A DNA stretch of 64,000 nucleotides from Stigonema ocellatum SAG 48.90 = DSM 106950 (lineage in GTDB: Bacteria > Cyanobacteriota > Cyanobacteriia > Cyanobacteriales > Nostocaceae). The notes below the pieces were generated by a model. The model saw only the letters and a program-made list of their open reading frames with translations. It made no database searches and was not told where the DNA came from. Shown piece after piece: positions 1-7,777 of this stretch (position 1 is the stretch's first letter; each line of letters begins with the position of its first letter). A program made the translations under genes and the position numbers. The stretch covers positions 1 through 64,000 of the forward strand of contig JADQBA010000010.1 of NCBI GenBank assembly GCA_016903675.1, written 5' to 3'.

Positions 1-125
1 GGGGGAGGGGGGGGACAAGGGGGACAAGGGGGACAAGGGGGACAAGGAAGCATCCCTCTCCCCTATCTCCCCCATCTCCCCCATCTCCCCCTCCCCCCCT
101 CCCCCCCTCCCCCCCTCCTCCCTCT
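1..125. repeat. Short tandem repeats inside priA
   Basis: Plus strand shows four near-perfect copies of an 8-nt unit (GGGGACAA), followed by CCCCCATCT-type units and C-runs. On the minus strand these are read in the priA frame without a stop. The same GGGGACAA unit occurs at about 46596-46616, and CCCCATCT units occur at 4205-4290, so this is a dispersed genomic repeat family rather than a feature of priA itself. Confidence 0.85.
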
Positions 126-1581
126 CCCCTGCTTTAAAAACACTCACCCAACTTTCTAAAGAGGGGGTTGCGGAACCTAATACCAGGGGACAGTTTTCTA
201 ACTCTGCCCGCCATTGGGCGACGGTGCGGGCGTGGTAGGTGGGGATAGGGGAATCTTGCTTAAAGCTGCTGTCGTGTTCTTCATCTAATATAATTAGACC
301 CAAGTTTGGCAAAGGGGCAAAAATGGCACTTCGCGTACCTATCACTACTTGGGGAACTCCTGTAAGCATTTGTCGCCAAGTGTCATAGCGTTCACCATCC
401 GAGAGTGCGCTGTGGTATACGCTGACTTTGTTGCCGAAACGGGCGCGGAAACGGTCGGTTAACTGGGGTGTCAGTCCAATTTCTGGCACTAACACCAAAG
501 CGGATTTGCCTTGCACTAGTAGTGGTGCGATCGCCTGCAAATACACCTCTGTTTTTCCAGAACCTGTCACCCCATGCAACAGTACAGTAGCATATGTATC
601 TAACTGAGTAATTGTGCTTAATGCTTGTGACTGAGCGGGTGTTAGAGATTTTGCTTGCTCCGAGGGTGCAATCCCTCCTTGCATTCCTAGCGCTGATGGG
701 GACGACATAGAGTCGGTTCTCAATACTTCCACCTCTTGGATAACTATGTAGCCCTTTTGTTCTAACGCCTTGAGGGTGGGGGAACTTGTATGACAAATTT
801 GCAACAATTCACTTTGCCATAACTCGCCACCGCGCCGTCGTAGCACTTCCAAAATTTCTCTTTGGCGAGTGGTTAAGTCCCGCTCAAAGGTACTACCTGT
901 CAGTATCACAGCTTTTTGCAGCTTTGGTCGAGTCAGTCGCGGGGGTTCTAAGTAACTTTCTACCAAACCACGTTGCTGCAACTCCCGTACCCCTCGGTAA
1001 GCACCTTGGACTTGCCGTTGTAAGTAGACAAAGCTATAATCTCCATCTGCTTGCGCACTCAGAAGTTCCAGAATTTGCTGTGCTGCTGGTGAGAGGAAAG
1101 GGCGAGTGGTGAAAGATGAGGAGGATATTACTCCCTCATCTGGCCCCACTCCCCTTCTGACAAAGCGAATGCGACGCTGCGATCGCCCTAGTAACCCTGG
1201 TGGTAGCGCCACACGTATCACCTGAATTAAGGGTGTGTAATAGTATGCGGCTACCCGATGCAAAAGTTCCCAATAAGTGGTTTGAAAAAAACCGCTGCTG
1301 ACGACATCTTCCACATCCCGAATTTTTTCTTGTGGTATATCTGTTGGAGGATGTGTTAGAAACTGAATGGCTATGCCTCCTAAGATTTGCGTACCAAATG
1401 GCACACTTAAAATATCACCTGGTTTTGCTTCTAAGTGATATGGTAATCGATAGGTAAATAGTCCTGAGCTTCCAGGACAGTCTACTAGTACTTCGATCCA
1501 CCGATTTCCGGTTGTCAGCAACTTGTTATAAGAGCCATGAGGTTCAGCAACTACCATTGGGGACAAACTTACGCCATTCAT
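1..1581 (-). CDS. priA: Primosomal protein N' (PriA helicase), partial
   Basis: This is the N-terminal 527 codons of the replication-restart helicase PriA, which reloads the replisome at collapsed forks. The frame stays open from the ATG at 1581 to the left edge, so the C-terminal part lies outside. The first ~110 residues match the PriA DNA-binding domain. A Walker A motif, GVTGSGKTEVY, lies near residue 340, the DEEH box near 430 and the motif LGSATPSLESW near 470. Directly after that motif, where the helicase core would normally continue, the protein becomes low complexity: Gly/Glu-rich, then repeated Leu-Ser-Pro. This is encoded by a short tandem repeat in frame. The gene is divergent from the sigma factor gene, with ~810 bp between. 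The identity is secure; whether the repeat-bearing protein is functional cannot be judged here. Confidence 0.93.
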   Translation of the reverse strand, partial: MNGVSLSPMVVAEPHGSYNKLLTTGNRWIEVLVDCPGSSGLFTYRLPYHLEAKPGDILSVPFGTQILGGIAIQFLTHPPTDIPQEKIRDVEDVVSSGFFQTTYWELLHRVAAYYYTPLIQVIRVALPPGLLGRSQRRIRFVRRGVGPDEGVISSSSFTTRPFLSPAAQQILELLSAQADGDYSFVYLQRQVQGAYRGVRELQQRGLVESYLEPPRLTRPKLQKAVILTGSTFERDLTTRQREILEVLRRRGGELWQSELLQICHTSSPTLKALEQKGYIVIQEVEVLRTDSMSSPSALGMQGGIAPSEQAKSLTPAQSQALSTITQLDTYATVLLHGVTGSGKTEVYLQAIAPLLVQGKSALVLVPEIGLTPQLTDRFRARFGNKVSVYHSALSDGERYDTWRQMLTGVPQVVIGTRSAIFAPLPNLGLIILDEEHDSSFKQDSPIPTYHARTVAQWRAELENCPLVLGSATPSLESWVSVFKAGEREEGGRGGGGEGEMGEMGEIGERDASLSPLSPLSPLSPPSP

Positions 1582-2391
1582 ATAAATATTTTGTAAATTA
1601 TTGACAGATAATTCCCTCACACAGTTTCCCGATTTTCACCAAGCTAACTTAACTCTAACTCTCTACATCCCTTTCCCCAAACTGTATTTTGCAATACTGT
1701 CATAAGACATAATACTTGATAAGTTTCCTCTTATGTAATCTAGCAGACAAATTTATGTTAAATTGTGAGACGGACGATTTTTTTGGCAATTTGGCAACAT
1801 TTAACCATGTCCCCTTTATGGAGTAATTATTCTCTTTTGACTAAATAATAAAGACGGCTTTTCCCCCTATTGATAGATATTCACCCCTTGACCTATATGA
1901 GATCCTTTATCAGGAGAAACTTTTGCTGAGGTTTTCTCTGTAAATTTGGTGTGCTTTGGGGGAAGCTATGAGCGATATATAACCCTGGGACAAGATTCTG
2001 ATGCCGAAAAACTGCCAATGCATGAAAACTCGGAAAGCTTATAAAAATATACAAATATTTAACAATTGGATAACCCATAAACCGAGTTTTTAGATTTCTT
2101 AAGATGAGGGAATTTTGATTGAGGAAGAAAAAAATATCTATTAGGAGCCTGACGAGGCATTTTTGAGATGTAAATTATAGTATTAGTTATGAATTTTAGC
2201 TAGTTGTAAACAAGAAATGAAGCCATAAATACATTATTGCGCTTTTTGACGTGTGAATTACCGCTGTTGATAGACAGTACCGATGTCTCGGGATGATAGA
2301 TTATTGACAGGGACTTATATTTTACTTTAAAAGTAGCGGATTTGTTCCTGAAAGAAACAACTAGTTATCTTAGAGCAGCTGTCACTTAATT
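1582..2391. other. Intergenic region between divergent priA and sigma gene
   Basis: 810 bp, AT-rich, without a convincing coding sequence. The short minus-strand open frame at 1893-2078 has no recognisable domain and no clear ribosome binding site. The region should hold the promoters of both priA and the sigma gene, but I cannot assign boxes with confidence. No strong hairpin or tandem repeat was seen. Confidence 0.5.
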
Positions 2392-3558
2392 ATGTACCAA
2401 ACAAAGCAACAATCCCTAAAGGAAACTATGAACATTGCTGAATTGGGAACAATGGAAATGATAGAAAATGCTGCTGACAGTGAAGAACAATCTTTTAAAA
2501 GATTAGATGCAGTGGCAGATGAAGAGCCTCCAATTATGGAAATGGAGACAGAGGAACGCGATGGGGATGCGATGGCAGCAGCGCGACCGTCGGGTTATAA
2601 TAAGACCGAGCATGATGATGCTGTGGGGGCATTTTTTAAAGAAATGGCCCGTTATCCGTTGCTAAAACCAGATGAAGAAGTGGAGTTAGCGCGGCGAGTG
2701 CGGTTTTTAGAGGAAATCAAGGAACAGCTGGCGTGTTTACAAATAACACTAGGAGAACAAGCTAGCAAGGGAAATATAGCCTCGCAGCTAGGAATGACCG
2801 AAAAGCAACTAGAAAACCGCTTGTATCAAGGTCGGGTAGCGAAACGCAAAATGATTCGCTCGAACTTGCGGTTAGTGGTGTCAATTGCTAAGCGATATCT
2901 GAATCGCGGAGTACCTTTCCTGGATTTGATTCAGGAAGGAGCAATGGGTTTAAATCGCGCCACAGAAAAGTTCGATCCAGATAAGGGATATAAGTTTTCT
3001 ACCTACGCCTATTGGTGGATAAGACAAGCAATTACGCGGGCGATCGCCAACGATGCACGAACCATCCGCTTGCCTATCCATATCGTGGAAAAGCTGAATA
3101 AACTAAAAAAAGCGCAAAGAGAACTCAAACAACAACTAGGTCGCAATCCGACCGAAATTGAAATGGCGCAAGCTTTAGAAATTCCTCCGCAACAACTGCG
3201 CCAGTTGCAACAACTCCGACGTCAAGCACTTTCCCTCAACCACCGCGTTGGTAAAGAAGAAGACACGGAATTGATGGATTTGCTAGAAGATGAAGATAAC
3301 CAATCTCCCGAAGCAAAAATGAATGAAAACATGATGCGTCAGGAGATTTGGGAAGTATTGGGCGACGTACTCACCCCACGAGAGAAAGATGTGATTTCTC
3401 TACGGTATGGTCTAGTCACAAGTGAACCCTGTACCCTAGAAGAAGTCGGCAATATGTTCAATCTCTCCCGTGAGCGAGTACGACAAATTCAAAGCAAAGC
3501 TATGCGAAAACTACGACGTCCCCATATAGCCAAACGCTTAAAGGGGTGGTTGATATAA
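2392..3558 (+). CDS. Group 2 RNA polymerase sigma-70 factor
   Basis: A 388-residue sigma-70 factor. After a ~75-residue acidic N-terminal tail come region 1.2 (DAVGAFFKEMARYPLL), region 2 with NLRLVVSIAKRYLNRG and the core-binding/-10 recognition segment (KFSTYAYWWIRQAITRAI), region 3, and region 4 with the helix-turn-helix CTLEEVGNMFNLSRERVRQIQ that reads the -35 box. The long N-terminal 1.1 domain of the essential SigA is absent, and the length fits the non-essential group 2 factors that cyanobacteria use for stress and nutrient responses. I cannot say which paralogue it is. A second in-frame ATG at 2428 is an alternative start. A long perfect hairpin follows the stop codon. Confidence 0.92.
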   Translation: MYQTKQQSLKETMNIAELGTMEMIENAADSEEQSFKRLDAVADEEPPIMEMETEERDGDAMAAARPSGYNKTEHDDAVGAFFKEMARYPLLKPDEEVELARRVRFLEEIKEQLACLQITLGEQASKGNIASQLGMTEKQLENRLYQGRVAKRKMIRSNLRLVVSIAKRYLNRGVPFLDLIQEGAMGLNRATEKFDPDKGYKFSTYAYWWIRQAITRAIANDARTIRLPIHIVEKLNKLKKAQRELKQQLGRNPTEIEMAQALEIPPQQLRQLQQLRRQALSLNHRVGKEEDTELMDLLEDEDNQSPEAKMNENMMRQEIWEVLGDVLTPREKDVISLRYGLVTSEPCTLEEVGNMFNLSRERVRQIQSKAMRKLRRPHIAKRLKGWLI

Positions 3559-3568
3559 TTTGTCATTT

Positions 3569-3627
3569 GTCCGTTGTCCCTTGTCATTTGTCGTTTGACA
3601 AAGGACAAATGACAAGGGACAACGGAC
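3569..3627. repeat. Perfect 24-bp inverted repeat (hairpin) after sigma gene
   Basis: Arms 3569-3592 and 3604-3627 are perfect reverse complements (24 bp), with an 11-nt loop. They are built from TTGTC/GACAA-type units. The hairpin lies between the sigma factor stop and the acetyltransferase start and could terminate or process the transcript. There is no T-run, so it is more likely a repetitive extragenic palindrome. Confidence 0.8.
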
Positions 3628-3650
3628 ACTGGACTTCATGCAACAGACTA

Positions 3651-4145
3651 ATGACTAACAAAAACGATTTAATTTTGCGTTTTGCTGAACCTGCTGATTG
3701 CAGTGCACTGTTTGATTTAATTAAGGGCTTAGCAGAATACGAAAAATTATCTGATGCTGTAACTGGCAATGCTTTAGCACTAAAAGAGCATCTATTTGGC
3801 TCATCAAAGTATATTGAGGCTATCATAGCAGAATATACAGGGCAAGCTGTAGGGTTTGCCTTATTTTTTCACAATTATTCAACATTTCTGACAAAGCCAG
3901 GAATTTATCTAGAAGATATCTTTGTTTTGCCAGAATACCGAGGGCAAGGTATTGGTAAAGCTCTCCTGACCAAATTAGCCCAGATAGCCGTAGAGCGCGA
4001 TTGCGCTCGTTTAGAGTGGAGTGTTTTGGATTGGAACGAGCCAGCACAAGCATTCTATCGTCGCATGGGAGCATCTATATTAGATGAGTGGCGCATTTGT
4101 CGCCTCACCGGAGAGGCTTTGACTAAATTGGGAAGAGGGGAGTAG
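3651..4145 (+). CDS. GNAT family N-acetyltransferase
   Basis: A 164-residue GCN5-related acetyltransferase, which moves the acetyl group of acetyl-CoA to an amine. The acetyl-CoA-binding motif A is clear (EDIFVLPEYRGQGIGKALL, about residues 84-102). It is followed by the W-x-V-x-W-N-x-A-x-x-F-Y-x-x-x-G-A pattern typical of the diamine (spermidine/spermine) acetyltransferase branch, so a polyamine-like substrate is plausible but unproven. I start it at the ATG at 3651, because an upstream extension would be translated from the hairpin. The last few codons (LGRGE and stop) are already inside the GGGAGTA tandem repeat, so the native C-terminus has probably been altered by the repeat. Confidence 0.85.
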   Translation: MTNKNDLILRFAEPADCSALFDLIKGLAEYEKLSDAVTGNALALKEHLFGSSKYIEAIIAEYTGQAVGFALFFHNYSTFLTKPGIYLEDIFVLPEYRGQGIGKALLTKLAQIAVERDCARLEWSVLDWNEPAQAFYRRMGASILDEWRICRLTGEALTKLGRGE

Positions 4146-4327
4146 GGAGTAGGGAGTAGGGAGTGGGGAGATAGGGGAGATAGGGGAAATAGGGAGTAAA
4201 CAATTATTCTTCCCCATCTCCCCCATCTCCCCCATCTCCCCCATCTCCCCCATCTTCCCCATCTTCCCCATCTTCCCCATCTTCCCCATCCTCCCCACTC
4301 CCCACTCCCCACTCCCCACTCCCCACT
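4134..4327. repeat. Short tandem repeat block (GGGAGTA / CCCCATCT / CACTCCC)
   Basis: GGGAGTA-type units on the left are followed by about nine copies of CCCCATCT/CCCCATCTT and then CACTCCC units. The two ends are reverse complements of each other (GGGAGTGGGGAG against CTCCCCACTCCC), so the block can fold back. Gly-rich open frames on the minus strand across it are artefacts of the repeat. Confidence 0.85.
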
Positions 4328-4428
4328 CAGAAGTTTGACAGCCTGTCGTTTGACGACAAAACCCCATAAACAGGAGAATTAGGAAGGAGATTCTGACGAA
4401 TACGCCTTATTTTAGAGAGAGAACACCA

Positions 4429-4767
4429 ATGAAAAAGATTTTTGCCGTATTGTTGCTGAGCATAGCAATTTTCACTTTTGCCTTCAATAGTCCAGCTTTA
4501 GCAGGAGATGCTGCTAAGGGAGCTAAAATATTTTCTGCCAATTGCGCTTCATGTCATGCTGGGGGTAAAAACCTGGTTCAAGCCAACAAAAACCTGAAAA
4601 AAGAAGCTTTGGACAAGTATGGTATAAACACACCCGAAGCAGTTATCAGCCAAGTTACCAAAGGCAAAAATGCTATGCCTGCCTTTAAAGGTCGCTTGAA
4701 ACCCCAGCAAATTGAAGATGTAGCCGCATACGTGTTGGATGAAGCCTACGAGAAAGGCTGGAAATAA
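4429..4767 (+). CDS. petJ: Cytochrome c6 precursor
   Basis: 112 residues. Cytochrome c6 is the soluble thylakoid-lumen haem protein that carries electrons from cytochrome b6f to photosystem I or to terminal oxidase. Residues 1-25 are a signal peptide (MKKIFAVLLLSIAIFTFAFN then ...PALA, cut before GDAAKGAK). The haem attachment motif CASCH lies near residue 38. The axial Met is in NAMPAF near residue 83, and the C-terminal helix IEDVAAYVLDEAYEKGW is typical. Length and motifs match the family throughout. An ATG is preceded by a purine-rich stretch. The gene stands alone, flanked on both sides by repeat blocks. Confidence 0.96.
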   Translation: MKKIFAVLLLSIAIFTFAFNSPALAGDAAKGAKIFSANCASCHAGGKNLVQANKNLKKEALDKYGINTPEAVISQVTKGKNAMPAFKGRLKPQQIEDVAAYVLDEAYEKGWK

Positions 4768-4784
4768 ACATCACAGGGTATAAA

Positions 4785-4892
4785 GTTAGGAGTTAGGAGT
4801 TAGGAGTTATGAATTATAAATTATGAATTATGAATTAACTCCTCACTCCTCACTCCCAACTCCTACTTCCTAACTCCTAACTCCTAACTCCT
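4785..4892. repeat. Heptanucleotide repeats TTAGGAG / CTCCTAA
   Basis: Direct copies of TAGGAGT run on the left and their reverse complement ACTCCTA on the right, with TTATGAATTA units between. The same ACTCCTA units resume at 5053-5130, on the other side of the mini-element at 4893-5057, as if that element had landed within a repeat block. Confidence 0.8.
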
Positions 4893-5057
4893 AGCACTTT
4901 CAAGGTGAAGCGCAAAAGTGAAGTTTTTCTTCGTGTTCTTCGCTTCTTCGTGGTTCAAAAATATTTTTTAACCGCGAAGACACGAAGAACACGAAGATCA
5001 AATGACGAAAAGTGGACGTGATTTTCCCAATTTTTTATCCACCTTGAAAGGACTGCT
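4893..5057. mobile_element. MITE-like element with inner hairpin
   Basis: Imperfect terminal inverted repeats (CTTTCAAGGTG near 4897, CACCTTGAAAG at 5040-5050) enclose a second, perfect 14-bp inverted repeat: CTTCGTGTTCTTCG at 4929-4942 and CGAAGAACACGAAG at 4983-4996. There is no coding capacity. It is embedded in heptanucleotide repeats, so a target duplication cannot be read. I interpret it as a palindromic miniature element. Confidence 0.6.
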
Positions 5058-5135
5058 CCTAACTCCTAACTCCTACCTCCTAACTCCTAACTCCTAACTC
5101 CTAACTCCTAACTCCTGACTCCTAACTCCTAACTT
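5053..5135. repeat. Heptanucleotide repeats ACTCCTA
   Basis: About ten tandem copies of CTCCTAA/ACTCCTA end immediately before the start codon of the next gene, so they form its 5' leader and may supply or mask its ribosome binding site. Confidence 0.8.
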
Positions 5136-5137
5136 TT

Positions 5138-5434
5138 ATGAGAGCTAGAATTGAAAACAGTGTACTTTTCCTGCACCACGAGGATGTACCAGAGTTTAAA
5201 AAAGGGGGTTCTGTGGTCAGAAACAGTTATTTCTGGGCATTACGTTCAATTGCTGGTCAAGCTGGGCGTTATCGTGATTGGGAATACGAAACAGAGGTTT
5301 GGTTAGCGGTAGCGCGAATGCTACTGTCATTTAGTGAGTCTGGCTATTTAGGTTTGAGGGAAACTGTGCTGGAGTTTCCCTTATCTCAAGGAGAAATTCC
5401 AGATTTACTGCGACCTGTTTCCACTTGGGAATGA
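5138..5434 (+). CDS. Small conserved-looking hypothetical protein
   Basis: 98 residues, no domain I recognise. The protein is soluble-looking, with a mixed charged composition (RARIENSVLFLHHEDVPEF at the start, LRPVSTWE at the end) and no signal peptide or membrane segment. Codon use and amino-acid composition look like a real gene. The ATG comes directly after a heptanucleotide repeat block and no good Shine-Dalgarno sequence is visible other than the repeat itself. It is followed at once by a mini-element. No function can be proposed. Confidence 0.6.
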   Translation: MRARIENSVLFLHHEDVPEFKKGGSVVRNSYFWALRSIAGQAGRYRDWEYETEVWLAVARMLLSFSESGYLGLRETVLEFPLSQGEIPDLLRPVSTWE

Positions 5435-5449
5435 TTCAAGAGAATTATT

Positions 5450-5577
5450 TAAGTAGGTCGGCACAAAGAAATCAAGGTTTGTAGTTGCGCTTCAGCGCCC
5501 TAGATATGAGCGCTGAAGCGCAACTACGAGCCTTACTTGCATTCATATAGTTCGGGTTTTCTGTGCCGATCTACTTA
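5450..5577. mobile_element. MITE, TAAGTAGRTCGGCACA family, copy 1
   Basis: 128 bp. The ends TAAGTAGGTCGGCACA and TGTGCCGATCTACTTA are inverted repeats. The centre is a long palindrome (GTAGTTGCGCTTCAGCGC ... GCGCTGAAGCGCAACTAC). A second, highly similar copy lies in the opposite orientation at 52122-52252. There is no coding capacity. It sits between the convergent small gene and the bestrophin gene and could also act as a bidirectional terminator. Confidence 0.8.
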
Positions 5578-5619
5578 ATATGGTTAATTTTTCGGAGCAA
5601 GTTTGAATTCTTTCGATTG

Positions 5620-6672
5620 TTAGGAGTCGGGTTTGAGGGTGTGGTTTCTGATGTGTAGGCTTGAGAGTTGCCAGTCACGAGCGTTGTTAGGAGCAAGCTT
5701 AATTAACTCTTCAACATTGCGTAGCATTGTGTTGCAAATCACATTCAAGGGTAGGTCATTTGGATCGTGCCCAAAAGGCTCTTCGATTTCAGAGCCAATT
5801 TGTTCAATACTCAATAATGTGAAACTCACAAAAGCTATTACTAGACCAGTCCACCAAGTTAAATTAACAACTATTTCAAGAGGTAATATTAGGCAATAAA
5901 TTACCACCAATTGCCTGAGTTTAATAGCATATATCAGGGGCAGTGGCGTTTTCAAAATGCGTTCACAGCCACCCAAAATATCTATGAGAGCATCCAGCAG
6001 TTTATGTAAGGCAGTCAACTGATAAATATTTAGACAATTCCGGTCATGTTGATACTGCAAGTAATCCCTAATCCAAAAGGCAATTTGTAGTGGAGGATGA
6101 TTCGTTTCTTTGAGCTTATAATACTGGAATTCAGACATCAATGACGCTAACTGCTCGTCCAAAGGCTCTGACCTTAGATGTAACTTCATGGCGATCGCAA
6201 AAGCAACCACTAGCCGAAGTATTGCCTCTTTTTCTACTCGATCTTTTGGTGACGGCTCTTTAACTACTATGTAAATCGAGTGAGCCAAGCTACGAACCGT
6301 ATTGACTAAAGCTCCCCATAGTTTACGACCTTCCCAAAATCGCTCATGAGCTGTATTCGTTCGGAAAACTAATAACAAAGTCAAGCCAACATTGAAACTC
6401 AAGACGGCATTGGTAAGGACTCGATTACCCTCTGGGAATCCTATGGGGAACCCAAAATAGTGGAGTAAGGATACTAAAAAACCATATACACCACAAAAGA
6501 TTACCCAGGGAAGAATGACTGAAATAACTGAACGTTCAAGTCGTAAAACTAGTTGAACCCAATGCAGTTGTTCACCAGTGTAAAGGTGATACTTTCCTCT
6601 AAAGGAATTTTTTGCCTTACTGAGAAACTTTTTGCACTGCTCCAGTGCATTAGTAGGATTTGAGCGACTCAT
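5620..6672 (-). CDS. Bestrophin-like membrane protein (UPF0187 family)
   Basis: 350 residues with the hallmarks of the bestrophin/YneE family, whose members form pentameric anion channels. Visible are an N-terminal basic stretch, two early hydrophobic segments (about residues 50-70 and 85-105), and the conserved RTNTAHERFWEGRKLWG motif near residue 105. Two more hydrophobic segments lie near 255-290, followed by the family motif EIEEPFGHDPNDLPL near 300. In cyanobacteria and algae, relatives are placed in thylakoid or plasma membranes and linked to chloride or bicarbonate movement. The nearby carbonic anhydrase remnant makes a bicarbonate role conceivable, but that is inference. The start is the ATG at 6672. 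Confidence 0.88.
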   Translation of the reverse strand: MSRSNPTNALEQCKKFLSKAKNSFRGKYHLYTGEQLHWVQLVLRLERSVISVILPWVIFCGVYGFLVSLLHYFGFPIGFPEGNRVLTNAVLSFNVGLTLLLVFRTNTAHERFWEGRKLWGALVNTVRSLAHSIYIVVKEPSPKDRVEKEAILRLVVAFAIAMKLHLRSEPLDEQLASLMSEFQYYKLKETNHPPLQIAFWIRDYLQYQHDRNCLNIYQLTALHKLLDALIDILGGCERILKTPLPLIYAIKLRQLVVIYCLILPLEIVVNLTWWTGLVIAFVSFTLLSIEQIGSEIEEPFGHDPNDLPLNVICNTMLRNVEELIKLAPNNARDWQLSSLHIRNHTLKPDS

Positions 6673-6695
6673 TTATTAAAATTCCAATAGTTCCA

Positions 6696-6912
6696 TTATC
6701 TTGGGTGCATGGCGGCTAGAGGGTTAGGTACAGGAAACGGGTTCTCTATAGGTACAAATTGGCTCTTGCTGGCGTTGTAAGCGAAGACTTTTCCTGTCTC
6801 AATCTCATAAACCCAGGCGTGAAGGTAGAGTTGACCACTGTGAAGTTTGGAGCGGACGACTGGGTAAGTTTCCAGGTTTTGTATTTGTGTGAGGATGTTC
6901 TCCTCAATTGAT
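6696..6912 (-). pseudogene. C-terminal remnant of a beta-carbonic anhydrase
   Basis: Reading the minus strand from about 6912 to the stop at 6696-6698 gives a ~70-residue segment: EENILTQIQNLETYPVVRSK, then GQLYLHAWVYEIETGKVFAY, then SQFVPIENPF. This is the conserved C-terminal part of beta-class carbonic anhydrases (EENVLTQIENLKTYPVV, G-W-x-Y-E-I-E-T-G). An in-frame TAG lies just upstream (~6918), and the zinc-binding N-terminal two-thirds (C-x-D-S-R, H-x-x-C) are absent. The remnant directly follows the SDR gene on the same strand, so a deletion has probably removed the rest. A longer open frame across this stretch is out of register and is not the real product. Confidence 0.75.
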
Positions 6913-6972
6913 ATGAGCGTAGGACGCTACCCCTAATGGAATAACGTCCCACGATATTTTTGCAATATTTGT

Positions 6973-7722
6973 TTACCAAGGCAAAGCAAAAGGGCCACCA
7001 AATTTTCTGATTTCTGCAAAAAAGCCCCCTTGAGGACCACCGTCAGGGAGTGTAGCTAAATAAATAGCTGTTTCTGCACCTTCCTCAGCAGTGAGCGGCG
7101 CATTAGATCCTCCAATATCGGTTTTCATCCATCCTGGAGAATAGTTGTTGATGAGGATATTAGTACCCTTCAACTCCTTCGCTAACAGACAAGCCAATCC
7201 ATTTAAACCAATTTTTGACAGCCGATATGAGGGAGCAATGGGATAAAAATCATTGGCTATAGAATTCAAGGATGCCATTTCAGTAGATACATTGACAATG
7301 CGCCCATAATTATGATCTTTCATTATGGGAATCAGTGCTTGACACATACGCAATGGACCCACTGTATTCACCGCAAATGTCGAGATAACTGTATCCAATT
7401 TAGCAGTTAGGACACTGCTTTCCTCAGCTTCTCTTGCAGGATTTACCCCTGCGTTATTGACTAAGATGTCTACTCTCCCATACTGTTTGCGTAACATGCT
7501 GGCAAAGTTTTCTACACTTTTGTCATCAGTAATGTCCAGAGGTAGATAGTCCACGTCAAGACCCTGCTGTGCCAATTTTTCACGAGCTTCCAATCCCTTC
7601 GCTTCGTCCCGACTGGATATGATAGCTTGAATATTGTCTAGCTTTGCGAGTTTTTTGGCAATCTCAAAACCAAGACCTTTATTGCTTCCTGTAATAACTG
7701 CAACTCTTTTTTCTGTCGTCAT
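6973..7722 (-). CDS. Short-chain dehydrogenase/reductase (carbonyl-reductase-like)
   Basis: 249 residues, classical SDR fold. The NAD(P)-binding motif TGSNKGLGFEIAKKL is at residues 11-25, NNAG near 90, the catalytic Ser within NVSTEMAS near 146, and Y-x-x-S-K (YRLSK) near 168. The sequence is closest in style to carbonyl reductases that reduce quinones or aldehydes with NADPH. It is on the minus strand, 55 bp downstream of another SDR gene, so the two are probably one transcript driven by the CGAAA-box upstream of the first. The substrate is unknown. Confidence 0.88.
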   Translation of the reverse strand: MTTEKRVAVITGSNKGLGFEIAKKLAKLDNIQAIISSRDEAKGLEAREKLAQQGLDVDYLPLDITDDKSVENFASMLRKQYGRVDILVNNAGVNPAREAEESSVLTAKLDTVISTFAVNTVGPLRMCQALIPIMKDHNYGRIVNVSTEMASLNSIANDFYPIAPSYRLSKIGLNGLACLLAKELKGTNILINNYSPGWMKTDIGGSNAPLTAEEGAETAIYLATLPDGGPQGGFFAEIRKFGGPFALPW

Positions 7723-7777
7723 GATTGTGTCCTTTATCGAGAGCGTAAATCAAAATATACTATACATACCCATGACC

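Noticed and set aside
392..796. Minus-strand open frame of 134 codons
   Set aside because: It is out of register within priA, whose correct frame carries the Walker A and DEEH motifs across the same bases.
1893..2078. 61-codon minus-strand frame in the priA-sigma gap
   Set aside because: No ribosome binding site, domain or clear codon bias; the gap is expected to hold promoters.
4055..4367. Gly/Met/Lys-rich minus-strand open frames
   Set aside because: They are translations of the CCCCATCT tandem repeat and overlap the acetyltransferase end; no sequence beyond the repeat supports them.
6746..6979. 77-codon minus-strand frame
   Set aside because: It is shifted relative to the frame that reads as carbonic anhydrase; the conserved peptide lies in the other register.
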